A DNA stretch of 64,000 nt from Microplitis mediator (lineage: Eukaryota; Arthropoda; Insecta; Hymenoptera; Braconidae): assembly GCF_029852145.1 (NCBI RefSeq), contig NC_079970.1:10039662-10103661 (forward strand). The letters are read 5' to 3'. Within the stretch, counting starts at the first letter, position 1. Every line of letters begins with the position of its first letter. Made by a program: the position numbers and the translations under genes. Below are positions 1 to 12,434 of this stretch, in pieces. The notes under the pieces were generated by a model that did not search any database, had not been told where the DNA came from, and saw only the letters and a program-made list of their open reading frames with translations.

Positions 1-577
1 AGCGATGCGTTGACTAAAAAAACAGAAAATGGCCATTTTTTAAGGAATTTTCAAATGGATATCAAGGATGAAAAAAAATTTTTTTTAGAAAAAATCGAAA
101 ATGGAGCTTGTAGGGAATTTATTCAAGTTTCTCGAACTGCCCTTTAAATTACTGTGCGGCCATTATTTGCTGAGATATCAATAATCAAAGACAAAAGGAT
201 CCTTTTTCATTTGAAGGCTGATATCTTAGCAGCAAATTGTCGTACAGAGAAACAAAAAAAGCAAATTGTAGCTGAATAAATTTCCTAAACGAGCCATGAA
301 TTCGTTTTTTTGAAAAAAATTTTCCCGGCCCCGTTGACCTAAAAAACAAAAGCAAAAAATTTAGAAAAATTTTGTCTCGAACTTTTTCTTATGATTACGC
401 AAAAACCGTGGCGTGAAAAAATATTTTTCTGGAAGATCTATAAACTAGAGATTTCAAGCTTCAATTTGCTTTTTTTATTTTTTCGATACGAATATTTTTC
501 ACGAAAATACAGCCTTCCAAAAATCACTGAAAAATTTATAAAATTTTTTTGTTCCTTTAATTTTTTGGATAAGTGTA
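1..577 (+). repeat. Right arm of a Tc1/mariner-like fold-back element, cut by the window edge
   Basis: This stretch closely matches the right arm of the complete fold-back element at 60234-62019, beginning at about 61443 of that copy. It ends in GGATAAGTG followed by TA, the same terminus and probable TA target site. The left part of the element lies outside the window. Confidence 0.8.
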
Positions 578-1226
<649 letters not shown>

Positions 1227-1599
1227 AATAGTTCAAACTTTCGCCACACATGGGCTTAAGTCGCAGAAAAATAAATACTATTCGCGGGAAGATTTGAAAC
1301 ATATTTTTTCTTTTATTTTATTTAATACTTTTACGGAGTATTTATATGCTTGAATATTGAGTAACTGATTAATGATTAATGATTATTTTTGTCATAAAAT
1401 GAGCGTTGAGACGTGCACTTTTGGATTTTCCAAACTTTTTTACTAAATGTTTTGTAATAATTAAAATACAGTATGTATTTATTCATATCTGTTAGTAAAT
1501 TTTACTATTGTATTTTTCAATATTGTAATTTTTGCTATATTTTTTTCTCCGTGTACTGTACCTATCAAGTTTAATATTTCTTGCCGAGTTTAAAAATTA

Positions 1600-1845
1600 A
1601 TAAGCTGTATTGAATGTCATAGTGAAGATCTCAATCGGTCAATTCGTTCAAAAGTTATAGACTATTTACATACGTACGTACATATACACCTACATAAACT
1701 TGGAAATCATCTTGAAAATAATCCTAATAGCTTCCTAGTACCTCAAAATGTCGCGATCTGTTCAAAACTCGGTTTTCGAAAATCAGACCGAAACCAAGAA
1801 TTTTTTTTTTTTTTTAAATTGTCAATTTTCTCAGCGGGGAGTTAA
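1600..1845 (+). repeat. End fragment of the TTAACTTCCCGC dispersed repeat
   Basis: It shares the phrases 'cggtcaattcgttcaaaag', 'atagcttcctag' and the terminal 'cagcggggagttaa' with fuller copies at 14938-15720 and 23159-24065. Only the part nearest the GCGGGAAGTTAA end is present. The family is unnamed by me. Confidence 0.75.
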
Positions 1846-2180
1846 AAAATACTCACCCAGCAAACGAAGTCGGATTGAAGTCCAATACGAACCAATCCGA
1901 TTCAATGCGATTTTTGAAAACAGTGTTTCGTGTTAAAACGCATTGAATCGGATAGAATTGTTGTGTAGCCAACGGGTTACACAGCGCTCTCTATGACCAC
2001 CTTATAGAAAAATAAAATAAAACAATTATATCTATAGGCGGGAATTTTAGAATACCTTTTATATTTAGATATAAAATAAATATTTAGATATAGAATAGAT
2101 ATATAGATATCGTAGAGATAAAATAAAAACTAAAATAAGAATACAATTATTGTAATGGTCACTTAGAATATAAAATAAAT

Positions 2181-2280
2181 GAATATTTTGGGAAAACCCA
2201 TGAGGATTTTTGCCAGACGTTGAATTCCATATTTTTATGACTATAATCCTCTTGTTGGCAAAACTTTCCCAAAAATATTC
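2181..2280. mobile_element. 100 bp miniature inverted-repeat element
   Basis: The imperfect terminal inverted repeats start GAATATTTTGGGAAA on the left and end TTTCCCAAAAATATTC on the right. The inner parts (TTTTTGCCA / TTGGCAAAA) also pair. It has no coding capacity. Confidence 0.55.
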
Positions 2281-2414
2281 AAAAACCAATTAAGGGATTA
2301 TTTTGCTGGGACTAAGCTGCGGACAATACGGCGAGACTCCATGGCAGCGACAGCCCAGGGAAATTGAAGCTGCTGTGACGTCAAAGTCTGCACGGACTCA
2401 CTCATTTTGAGAGG

Positions 2415-2700
2415 GGATAAAAACCAGTGATGGCGGGACTCAACAGCAGCACTCGAAAATACCCTCACTACTCATTTTTTACCCCCTCTCTCAAAAAAGG
2501 ATCGCTGGTGAAGACGGAGGACAAGCTGATTCAATAATTCGGATGGAAGATTCATTCCAAACGTGGTAACCAACTTGAACGTTGGTAATTTAGAAACTTA
2601 CGATATTTAATAAAGTTCGTCCATTATTTTGTGTAAATTGTACGAATAAAATAATACAGTTTTACTTAAATTGAATTAGTTAATTTTATTTATATACAAT
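2415..2700 (+). promoter_or_regulatory. Possible promoter and poly(A) region, perhaps a solo LTR remnant
   Basis: A TATA-like GATAAAAAC lies at 2415-2423 in a locally GC-richer stretch (2300-2560). AATAAA-type signals follow near 2609 and 2646. TATA, short leader and poly(A) signal within 250 bp is how an LTR is laid out, but I could not find matching LTR ends, so this is tentative. Confidence 0.25.
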
Positions 2701-2844
2701 TTTAACTCCGATTAAAATATTAAAACCTAATTCAAATTTAAGTAGTAATATCGCGCGCTTTTAAATCCTACATATTTCTCCGCAAGCTGAACGCCTCCAA
2801 GTTCCGAAGGGCGAATTAAAAGAACACATTCACGCTATAGTCAA

Positions 2845-2891
2845 CCTGGCGGCATGGAGAATAGAAACTCTCTATTCTCCATGCCTGGCGG
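2845..2891. repeat. 31 bp perfect hairpin flanked by 8 bp direct repeats
   Basis: CCTGGCGG occurs at 2845-2852 and 2884-2891. Between them, 2853-2865 and 2871-2883 are exact reverse complements (13 bp stem CATGGAGAATAGA) with a 5-base loop AACTC. The 8 bp direct repeat has the length of a hAT-type target duplication. Confidence 0.8.
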
Positions 2892-2936
2892 CTATACAAC
2901 AGAATAAATTCGAGGCAGAGTTCAACTTACCGACCA

Positions 2937-4023
2937 AGTCTAGTCGATGCGCACGAAAAAATGATCAAAGATCATTTTTTCGGTGGGTAAAGATCGATTT
3001 TGAAAACTTTTTTTTTTTAAAATACTAGAAAAAATATAAGGAAAAAAGTTACCATAAATTTGGAGGTGGATCATTTTTTTTTATAAAAAAATTAGATGTA
3101 AAATGAAATATCTCTAAAAGTATTGAGAAGTTTCCGAGACAAACTAGTATTATTGTTTTTGGGATTTAATAACGAACAAAATGAATTTTGAACGAAGTCT
3201 CTACGACGAATAGTTGCTGAGATAAAAATTATTAATGCGCGAAAAACGAAAAAGCGTGTCATTTCGTCCGCGCTCGGATAAACAAAAGAGTGTAACTCGG
3301 CAGCAAATCGATATTTTTACAATTTTTTTTTATTCTCTTAGTAAATCATATATCAATCATAAAAAAATTTGGTAACTTCCAAAAAAATTTTTTCGAATTT
3401 AAAATTTTAAAAAAGTAAAAATCACTTTTTGTTAAATAAAAAATAGAAAAAATGAAAAATAAATAAAATGACCTAATGGATAATTTTGTTTGAACCATTA
3501 CCTAAACAATTACGGGTAATGACAGTTAAAAAAAATTTTTTTTTCATAAAAAAACCCGTTTTGAACATTTTTGAAATTTATCAACAATTAAAAAAAAATA
3601 TATATTTATTTGATACGATAGAAATTCATCTCGCGAAATTCTGAATCGAATGATATATACGAATTTTTTAAATTTTTCCTTTATAATTTTCAATATAAGG
3701 ACTTAAAAAAATTTCTTGCTACGGGACAAAAAAAAATTGGACTTCGGATATCTTTGGGAATTGCTAGAGAGAGAAAGTAGGCATAAGACGTAGTGTCTTT
3801 TTCTAACGGATAACGATTACTTCTCGATAACTTCTCAATACTTTTAGAGATATTTCATTTTACATCTAATTTTTTTATAAAAAAAAATGATCCACCTCCA
3901 AATTTATGGTAACTTTTTTCCTTATATTTTTTCTAGTATTGTAAATAACAAATTTTTCAAAATCGATCTTTACCCACCGAAAAAATGATTTTTGACCATT
4001 TTTTCGTGCGCATCGACTGGACT
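2937..4023. mobile_element. Fold-back element with long inverted repeats
   Basis: Bases 2937-3095 and 3870-4023 are near-perfect reverse complements, starting AGTCTAGTCGATGCGCACG on the left and matching with one change on the right. The 0.8 kb centre has no long reading frame. Target duplication is ambiguous. Confidence 0.8.
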
Positions 4024-4947
4024 ATAATCCAAACGCATGTAAGTGAAATTTTCCTTTTTGATATTTTGTTCATATCAAGAAATTTATTTCTTTCAGGTTG
4101 GGCCGTGGTAAATTGATAAACATAATTTTATTTTTCTAATAACGTCAGAGACAAAAGTTAAAATTAAATAAGTTTATCAAAAAGAACATATTATAAACTA
4201 TTGCAGAAGCTAAAAATAATTTAATTTTAAAATTTTTCTAAAAACTTCTCAAATTATTTATAAGAAAATAAAATTCTGAAAGTGAATAAAAAAAGAAACC
4301 AACTCATTATTAATAAATTTTTAGAAGTTTTAGAAGTTGGTAACAAAATTTTCTGTAGTTATCCAATTCTAACGAGTCGGGTCTAATCGTATTAAAACGG
4401 ATTGAAAAAGGAAATTTCAAAAACTGCATTGAATCGTGTTAAAGCGGATAGGATGTTGAATCCGACTCAATCCGATCCCGTTTGCTGGGCATGCTACATT
4501 TTAAAAAACTAAAAATAAGTTGCGTAAATTTTCGTTGGTATTATATTGGTTTCTAGCTTTAAAATATTACTTTTTAAATTATAAAATGAATATATACATT
4601 TTTTTTTATAACTAAAAAATTACTCTTTTAAATTACAGAAAAATAAACACGAGTTATTTTTTCAATTTAAAAAAAAATCGTTTTTTCAAAAGTTATGTAA
4701 TTATTTAAAAAATGTGGGATGTTGGCTAACTTCAAGCTCATAATAAATTCCTTTTGAATTAAAAGAAAAATTTTGAGCAGATATTATAGTTATTAATATT
4801 TAATGTTTATTAAAGTTATAATTTTAAAATCCATTACAATAATAATAAAATAAAAATTTTACATTAATAATTTATAAAAGTATGATTTTTTGGATGTTCA
4901 TAATATTAATTATAATATAAGTAAGTATATAAAATGTGAATTAATTT

Positions 4948-7900
4948 TCATATTTTTACAAGACTGATGTCTTCGCTGTCTTCATCATCTGAACTATCTA
5001 TAGCATAGCATAGCTGAAAAAATAATTAAAAAAATTTAGCATCAATAAAATAATATTTTTAAATATTTATCTAGTTCTCACAAACCTCATCTAAATTTGG
5101 TCTTTTGAGTAAATCTTCTAAGCCAGCAACTCGTTCCAGATAATTTGGCTGATTACAAGCATCAAGTATAAAATCAAAACCACGTTTTCGATATTCATTA
5201 ATTAATGGTATAGAACAAGCAGTACAAGATGGAAATCTGTGAGTAATCGTTAACCGCATCTCATAATTCCAAAGAGAACCACGAATAGTATGCGGAACTA
5301 CACCTAACAAACCTTCACAAGATTCTCGTTCACTTGAACGATATTGACTTCGACTATCATCCATAAAAGCATTGGCCCCAATACTGTTAGATTAAATAAT
5401 ATTTAAATATAGCAAAACAGGAAAAAGTAGCTAGTAATTTTTATAATTATTAAATTTAACCCTTTGGAATGTTGAGTGACGGCGATCATTAGTTCAACAG
5501 CAAGACCAGCAGCAATTGATGATAGTCCTGGTCTGCTTACTGTACATTGCTGGTCAAGGGTTCGATCGACTTGAGACTATAATCGTCATAATTATTAAAC
5601 AACAAATAACATATTTTTGAACTGCTTTATATTTATGCAATAGAGCTTACATTTCCCGGCTGAGTTACATCATTGCAAAAATAACAACCAAGATCTTCGC
5701 CAGACGGACAATGCTGAGTTAAATCAGGAGAACCAGCTACTGTTATTTTTCGTGTACCATGACGTTGTACAGTATAAGAATCAAAACCAAGAGCTGCGTT
5801 TATTGCCATTTTATCAAATACTGCACATAATAATGTTGGTAACCAACGCGCTTCACGTGAATCAAGCAATAAAAATATCACATCATGATTTTGGACTAAT
5901 TTTTCTAATGTTTTTACTGCTGTTTGAGTGGATACCATAAGACTTTGTCCTACTACATGACCAGGCATTGGAATATGCATAATTACAGCTTCAACATTCT
6001 GATAATAAATATATAATTTTAAATATTATTATTTGTCGTAAAAATATTTCATAATTAAAACATAAATGATTACAAATGTAGGAGATATTCGAAGAAGCGC
6101 ATCTCTTGCTGCTTCAGCTTTCAATCGTTTATTGACAGCATCTTCGTGAGTATAAAGACTTTGTCTAACGGTATTACTGTGAGATACTGTAGAGCTATCA
6201 ACGAAAGTTATATTTTTGATTCCCCAACCGATTAATACTCTTGCAACTGAACAACCTAATGTTCCAGCCCCTAGCAATAAACAACGTAGTTTAGAAATTT
6301 TTTCTAAGTTTAAATCAGGAACAAGTCGCCACTTCATAAGTTTTAGATTCAAATTAACTGCACGAGCAGCCATTCTATAATTAAATCGAAGGATTCCTAA
6401 ATAATTTATAATATATATTTTGTCATAATAAAAATAAATTTGTTAAGTTATCTACCGATTTGGATCCAGTGATTCTGATAGATCAGCAATATTTGGTCCC
6501 ATTTTACCGTTTACATTTGTTTCCCAACCTACCAGTCGTCCTTCAATCATTTCTTTCTTTTTAAAATCTTTATTGAAATTTTCTGTTACTTTTATCGTAA
6601 AAATAACAGATGATTCTAAATTTTTGCCTCGAATTGATAAAATATTTATTGTTTCACTAAAAGCAAAGTCCGGGCAAGAATAAAATAATAAACATAAAAG
6701 ATTCCTTAGTGGCCATCCCGGTTCTAAAGTATCACATGGATCATAAAAAGCAAAATACAATTTTTGATGAGCCTGAAAAAAATTTTCCATTGTTTATAAA
6801 AATAAATAATTAAAACAACATTAATTTGTCATGTTTACGATACTTACGCAATTAGTTTCATTTGTTTTCTCTGTGTGTGAGTTGACGTAATTGATTCCTT
6901 CAGATAAATTAATAATCTCCAAGTTATTATTACTTGATAATAATACAGAAAAAAAACATTTTAATTTAGAGTCTAGACTATTGAAGCTAATTCGCAGTTT
7001 ATCAAAGTCATTATTTGAAAATATTTCAATAGCTTTTTGATGTGGAGCTTCATAAAAAATTTCAGGTAAATTAAATAAAGTCGGATAAGCTGCCCAATAA
7101 TGAAATCTGTGTTTTTTTAAATCAGCGTATGATAATAGTAAAAATAAAGTAAGTCGCCATGGTTCTTTTACAGCTGTTCCATCAATTATTACATCTTTCA
7201 GATGTTTACCAAGTGAATCAATAAATTTATCAGGTTGCATTTGTCTAAATGCTTCAAAAGTATTAGTATTAATGAGTATTCCAGAACAGGCAACAGTTCC
7301 ATTATGTGATGTTGTTTCAACGTTTCTAAAAATTAATTAAATAAAATAATAATTACACCGGCACACAAAAAAAAATAAGTTCTCTGTACTTTTGACGGGA
7401 CCGATTTATTCCCATGTATTTTGACCCGCTGAATCCGAATCCGAGGTCCGTTTAACCCGTACACCCTCAGATTTTTAGAAAACTTTAAAAAACCTCAAAA
7501 ATACACAAAAATCGACCGTTTTTTAAATTTATAAATTTTTTTAACCCTAACTAAGCATGATTTTTTATGTATTTCGGTCCTCTACATACTAACTTGAAGT
7601 TTATTTAAAACATTAGCCATTTAAAGTCTGAGTAAATTCCAAAAAACCCCAAAAAATTGCAAAAAAGCAAAAAAATTCTTAGTATTGTGATGAACAAAAT
7701 TTTATAGGGCTAAATAAATAATTATTTTCATGTATGTTTATCTGTCACATATAATTCTCGAACATCCATGGCTCAGACATCTCTAAAATTTTAAATAAAT
7801 GGCAAAAATTCCCAAAAAATCGAAAAAAATAAAATTTGGTATAACAAAAATCAATTTTTAAATCGAAATAAATAAAAGAAATCATATTGTTCGATCTGTG

Positions 7901-8590
7901 ATATATATATAAAAAATATTTTGGCCTAAAACATAAAAAAATTTTATTATGCTTCAAAAAATTTTTTTCATCACAATACTAAGAATTTTTTTGCTTTTTT
8001 GCAATTTTTTGGGGTTTTTTGGAATTTACTCAGACTTTAAATGGCTAATGTTTTAAGTAAACTTCAGGTTAGTATGTGGAGGACCGAAATACATAAAAAT
8101 CATGCTTAGTTAGGGTTAAAAAAATTTATAAATTTAAAAAACGGTCGATTTTTGTGTATTTTTAAGGTTTTTTAAAGTTTTCTAAAAATCTGAGGGTGTA
8201 CGAGTTAAACGGACCTCGGATTCGGATTCAGCGGGTCAAAATACATGGGAATAAATCGGTCCCGTCAAAAGTACAGAGAACTTATTTTTTTTTGTGTGCC
8301 GGTGTTATTCAATATAAATTTAAAAACAAAAATCGAAATAAATTTTAAATTATTTGTATAAAAATAATATAAAATATAAATCCACCTAACTCGTTAAATG
8401 ATGTACAATCAAGAATCATTGGACTTATTTTGTTTTCATATATTTTGTCAAAACTATAACCACTCCAAATAGAAATCTCCGTTTTATCTTCTAATTTATA
8501 TTTATCCAATTTCAATTCTGATAATTTTGCCCAAAAACTTGGATCAATAGCTGACCGTAATTTTGTAAATTTAACCATTTCCGATGCCAT
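4948..8590 (-). CDS. Atg7: Ubiquitin-like modifier-activating enzyme Atg7 (8 exons)
   Basis: Atg7 is the E1-like enzyme that adenylates Atg8 and Atg12, holds them as thioesters and passes them to Atg3 and Atg10 during autophagosome formation in the cytosol. Exons I place, 5' to 3': 8590-8386, 7325-6848, 6772-6456, 6374-6074, 5998-5651, 5576-5461, 5383-5086 and 5013-4948, about 710 residues against 703 in human. Diagnostic stretches are YDPCDTLEPGWPLRN (exon 3), the nucleotide-binding LLLGAGTLGCSVAR and FVDSSTVSHSN (exon 4), a CYFC zinc motif (exon 5), the catalytic cysteine in DQQCTVSRPG (exon 6), a CTAC zinc motif (exon 7) and the acidic SSDDEDSEDISL tail (exon 8). All junctions keep phase except exon 1 to 2, which is one base out under GT-AG rules; a micro-exon, a lesion or an assembly error may lie there. 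The divergent neighbour is auxilin. Confidence 0.95.
7355..8305. mobile_element. 951 bp near-perfect palindromic element in Atg7 intron 1
   Basis: The left end ACACCGGCACAC pairs with the right end GTGTGCCGGTGT, and the match runs inward for several hundred bases per arm (for example TACTTTTGACGGGACCG at both ends). Only small differences separate the arms, such as CCCGTACA against ACGAGTTA-side wording. There is no coding capacity. It lies wholly between the donor at 8386 and the acceptor at 7325. Confidence 0.88.
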
Positions 8591-9046
8591 TGTATAGTTT
8601 TTTTATTACTTTTTATAAAAACTTGAAATATTTAATCATTCTATTTCAGATTGAATCACTTAAATACAATAATGCGACTAATTAAAAAATAATAAATATT
8701 GAAAATAATAATAAATCTCTTCTCGATAATAAATAAATTTTCTCAATTATAACAATATACGACTATCAACACATGTATGCATACGCTGATATATAAATAT
8801 TTTGATATTAATTTTTGAAAAAATTAAAAATACTTGCATACTTGTAAATAGTTCGTATGTACTTATTTTTTAATATTACAACGTTACTTGAATGTCAAAT
8901 ATTAAATTTAAATAAAATTGACTGAATCATAATAAAGATGAATGAATAAGGCGAAGATTTATAATTCACTTTACATCCGTCAGAGGATGTTACTGTGTCA
9001 TTTGTAACACACATACATTAAATCATGTATATACTACATATGTATA
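8591..9046. promoter_or_regulatory. Atg7-side half of a probable divergent Atg7/auxilin promoter
   Basis: This AT-rich stretch lies between the Atg7 start codon (8590, minus) and the transposon nest that begins at 9051. The other half is 17806-17961, ahead of auxilin. Removing the nest would leave about 620 bp between the two start codons. No specific factor site is claimed. Confidence 0.45.
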
Positions 9047-9803
9047 TATAGTCGTCCCGACCAAAAAGTCGTCCTCCCACTACCATTAGTTAGCACGGTT
9101 AGCACGTAGGCGAATACTCTACTCAAAATTTCTTTACTCAAGCACAAAGACGACATCTATACTCAGTGACAACCAATTCAATGACAACTGTACTCCAATA
9201 TATATTTATAATCATCGCATCCATATTAAGTTTACTCAAAGTCCCTGATAGCCAGAGTTTCCGATCAGAAAGTTGGTGTACCTGAGTTGCGTGTAACTGT
9301 TGTCGACAACTTGGCGACAATCTACTGCTGCAACCTGTCACCAAGTTTCTGAGAAACTTGTAGCCAAGTTGTCGGCAACAGTTACACGAGCTGAAAGTTG
9401 TCGACAAGTTGCTCGGAAAGTTGCCGTCAACTTATGGAAATGCTGACTTTTGCAGCCAACTTGGCGACAGGTTGCGGCAGTAGATTGTCGACAAGTTGCG
9501 GGCAACTTGGCTATCAGGCAGGGAAGGGCACGTAAAATACTTAACGTATAATACATAGTTTTATACATGTAAAATACTGGTAAATTACCTACTGAGTTTT
9601 CTACATGACGTATTTTACGTCGAGTCTTTTGGCGCCCCCTGTGAACTTATGATGAACTTTTAAAATTGTAAACAAATAATAAATGAATTAGTTTCAACCG
9701 TTTCAACTAAGCTCATTCACCTTTTATTTGTTATAAAAAAATATCATTTGGTATCTCGTGTTAGATATTAAATTTCAATACTAAAATAAAGTTACATAAA
9801 AAA

Positions 9804-11645
9804 ATGCAACGAGGAGGTCGTCCAAAACATAATTTTTGGGAAGAAGGAGGATTTAAAAGTATTCGCCAAAACGGCAAACAAGTTGCGTCATGTTTACGGT
9901 GTAACAAAATTATAAACAACACTGCTGAACAGCGATTAAAAAGTCACAGGTAAAAATGACTTTTTTTTATTCTAACTAAATTAAATTTAAAATTTAACCT
10001 CAAAATAATTTTTTTCACAAAGCCCTGAACGATTGAGTTTGACAATAATTAGTGTTTATTTTTTTATAGAAAAACGTGTATATGGGAAGTTGAGAATTCT
10101 AATATTGATAGCAGCGATGATTCCGTAGTTCCACATTTATCATTAAAACGTAAAAATCGATCTGGAAGTTGTGATGAGAATAATAATTGTACTACTACTT
10201 GTGATACTGATGGAGTCATCACATTATCAACCGTCAAATTGAAGAAGAATACGCCTAAAATAAATTCTTTTATAGATAAAATAAGCGAGGTTGAGCATTT
10301 AAAATTGGACGAAGCTTTAAGTTACTTCTTTTTTAGTAAAAATTTACCGTTTCATCTAGTTGAAGATGAGTATTTTATTAAACTTTGTAAAACATTGCGA
10401 CCAGCTTACCAAGTACCTAGTCAAACTGAGTTATCAACACGCTTACTTGATAATGCTCACAAAAAATTTACTAGTAATCAAGTAAACATAAATGAGAAAC
10501 AAGCAATATTATTGTTTTGTAAAAATATCGATTGCACAACATCTTTAGAGATAATTGGAATTATAAAAGCTGGAAGTACCACATTGTTTATCAAATCATG
10601 GAGCTTTAAAGATGAAGAGGATTATTCAGATAACTATTTTAAAATGGTTGAGGAATCAAATGTGATTACACTTAAAAAATATAATTTTCCAATTTATAGT
10701 GTCGTATCCTTTATTAATATTTTAAAAATAGATAATACTCGTGATTCTACTTTAACAGTAGCACCTACTTGTAAGTCTACTGTTAAATGGCATTTGACAT
10801 GCCATTCAGAAGCTATGGACACGTTGACTACATCAATCCATGACGATGTTTTGGACATTAAAGTAAATCGTTTATTAAATCAATTGAAGGATACAAATAT
10901 TGAGAGTGAAATAGTGATAAGAAACGGAGATAAACAATCTCAACTCCAAGAAGATGTTGTTGAGCTTTCCTATTACTCAAAATTATCCGTATGTTTAAAA
11001 AATTTACCGGTCATACGTCAAATTGTTGGTGATGGGCTTGAGAAATTTGATCAAGATCTGGTTATGACTATATTTGATAGAACATTCGAAAATAATTTGA
11101 AAGAATCTATTTTTATTTTTGAATTTCTTTCAAAATTTAAATCTGACAGCAATAAAAAACATTTTTCTATCGCTGACTCCACTGAAGAATGGTTTAAATT
11201 GAAAACATTGATAAAAAATGAAGAATATACTGGAATAATCGATTATGTATTGAAAAAAGTAATTACGCCACAAGCGTTAACAGCTAATTTTCTGCACCCA
11301 TCCTACAAGGGTAATGCTTTCATGAAAATTAATGAATACAGTCACATGGTTTATGAGTTTCTAATTGATGAATTAGATGGTGAAGGATTACAAGAATTAG
11401 AACTTTATAAAAATTCAAGAGGTTTATTTAACAAACTATTTGTCAAAATGACAAGTCCTGAAGTTTTTTGGAGCATAGCTTCAGAAGAATTTACAAAGAT
11501 TAGCATTTTAGCTGAATCTTTATTAAAGATACCAGCGTGTACTTTTCAATTTGTCCAAAGTGATTTAGGTAAAAACTTGCCGAATGAATTAATGCCAAAA
11601 TTCATCGATGTATTTTATAGTTTAAAGTTTATGAATATTAACTAA
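9804..11645 (+). CDS. Catalytically degenerate hAT transposase paralogue with BED finger
   Basis: Exons are 9804-9949 and 10070-11645, giving 573 residues; the ATG at 9804 opens the BED zinc-finger exon. The finger CLRC...HRKTC (CxxC, HxxxC) is complete and is split by a phase-2 intron at the same place as in the minus-strand gene. The rest is collinear with that transposase (for example SYFFFSKNLPFHLVEDEYF, then the LHPSYKGN region), so it is a hAT relative. The usual active-site words are gone: the first Asp motif reads ILLFCKNI, the second SVVSFIN, the C/H motif CHSEAM, and the final Glu motif ACTFQFVQ. The frame is nevertheless open throughout. It may be a DNA-binding regulator of the element, but that is inference. 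Confidence 0.8.
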
Positions 11646-12434
11646 CTATATTATCTAATATAGATGTAATTATTTTTATAAATTCTTTAAACAAATAAGT
11701 AATTTTATACTTTTTTTGGTAATAATTTTAACAAATTACTAATTATACTTGTATTACATTTAAAAATTATTTAATTAGTTATAATACGAAACCAAAGATC
11801 ACTTGGTGAACTAAAGTAAAAATATTTTAAATAATTTTAAGAGATTAACCACTGTGATCAAATGTTTTAAACTTTCGCTGTGATTTAACTATAGATTAAA
11901 TAATTTATCTAAATATTAGATTAATTTCTAACTTAATAATTTGTTATTAAACAGTTGAATCAATTCTTATATATACTGAACTATAGTAATCAATTTGATT
12001 AGTAAAAATTACATGCGATTATCATTAACTGAGAGGAATAATTTATATTTAATCGAAAAAGTTTGTCATTGGTTTTCTATTTATGTTTTTATTTTCTTCT
12101 GTAAAAAAATTGTAAATGTTATATTTTAATTAAAAGAAAATTAACTTGTTCTTATAGAATTCGTGTTTTAATTTATGTTTATTCATTTTTAAAATTGAAA
12201 AATTATTTTTATTACCTAATGAAATCATACACTTATAAAATATATCATAAATCATACACTTATAAAATATATAACGATTAATTAACTTATAAAAAAATCA
12301 GGAAAACGGTTAAAGGTAAAAATACAATCGTAGAGTTGTTATTAGTACAATTTTTAAGCATGAAAATTTTGATTAGACGTTAATTTTTATTAAATTACAG
12401 TAAAATTGACGTATTTTATGTAAATAATCTGCAA
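11646..12434. other. 3' region between the two convergent hAT genes
   Basis: AT-rich, with no open frame. It holds a small tandem duplication of 'atcatacacttataaaat' at about 12225-12270 and several AATAAA-like words. It probably contains the 3' ends of both transcripts. Confidence 0.5.

Larger units (their letters stand above)
1856..4489. mobile_element. CCCAGCAAACG-terminated element with 2 bp target duplication
   Basis: The left end reads CCCAGCAAACG and the right end CGTTTGCTGGG, both flanked by CA (1854-1855 and 4490-4491). The subterminal arms carry self-complementary wording around 'ATTGAATCGGAT'. The middle holds later arrivals: an inverted repeat at 2181-2280, a promoter-like stretch near 2415, a hairpin at 2845-2891 and a fold-back at 2937-4023. 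No transposase is seen, so it is non-autonomous. Confidence 0.7.

Noticed and set aside
9138..9568. Cys-rich small proteins around 9.1-9.6 kb
   Set aside because: They are translations of the AGTTGTCGACAACTT motif array in the small CCC/GGG element.
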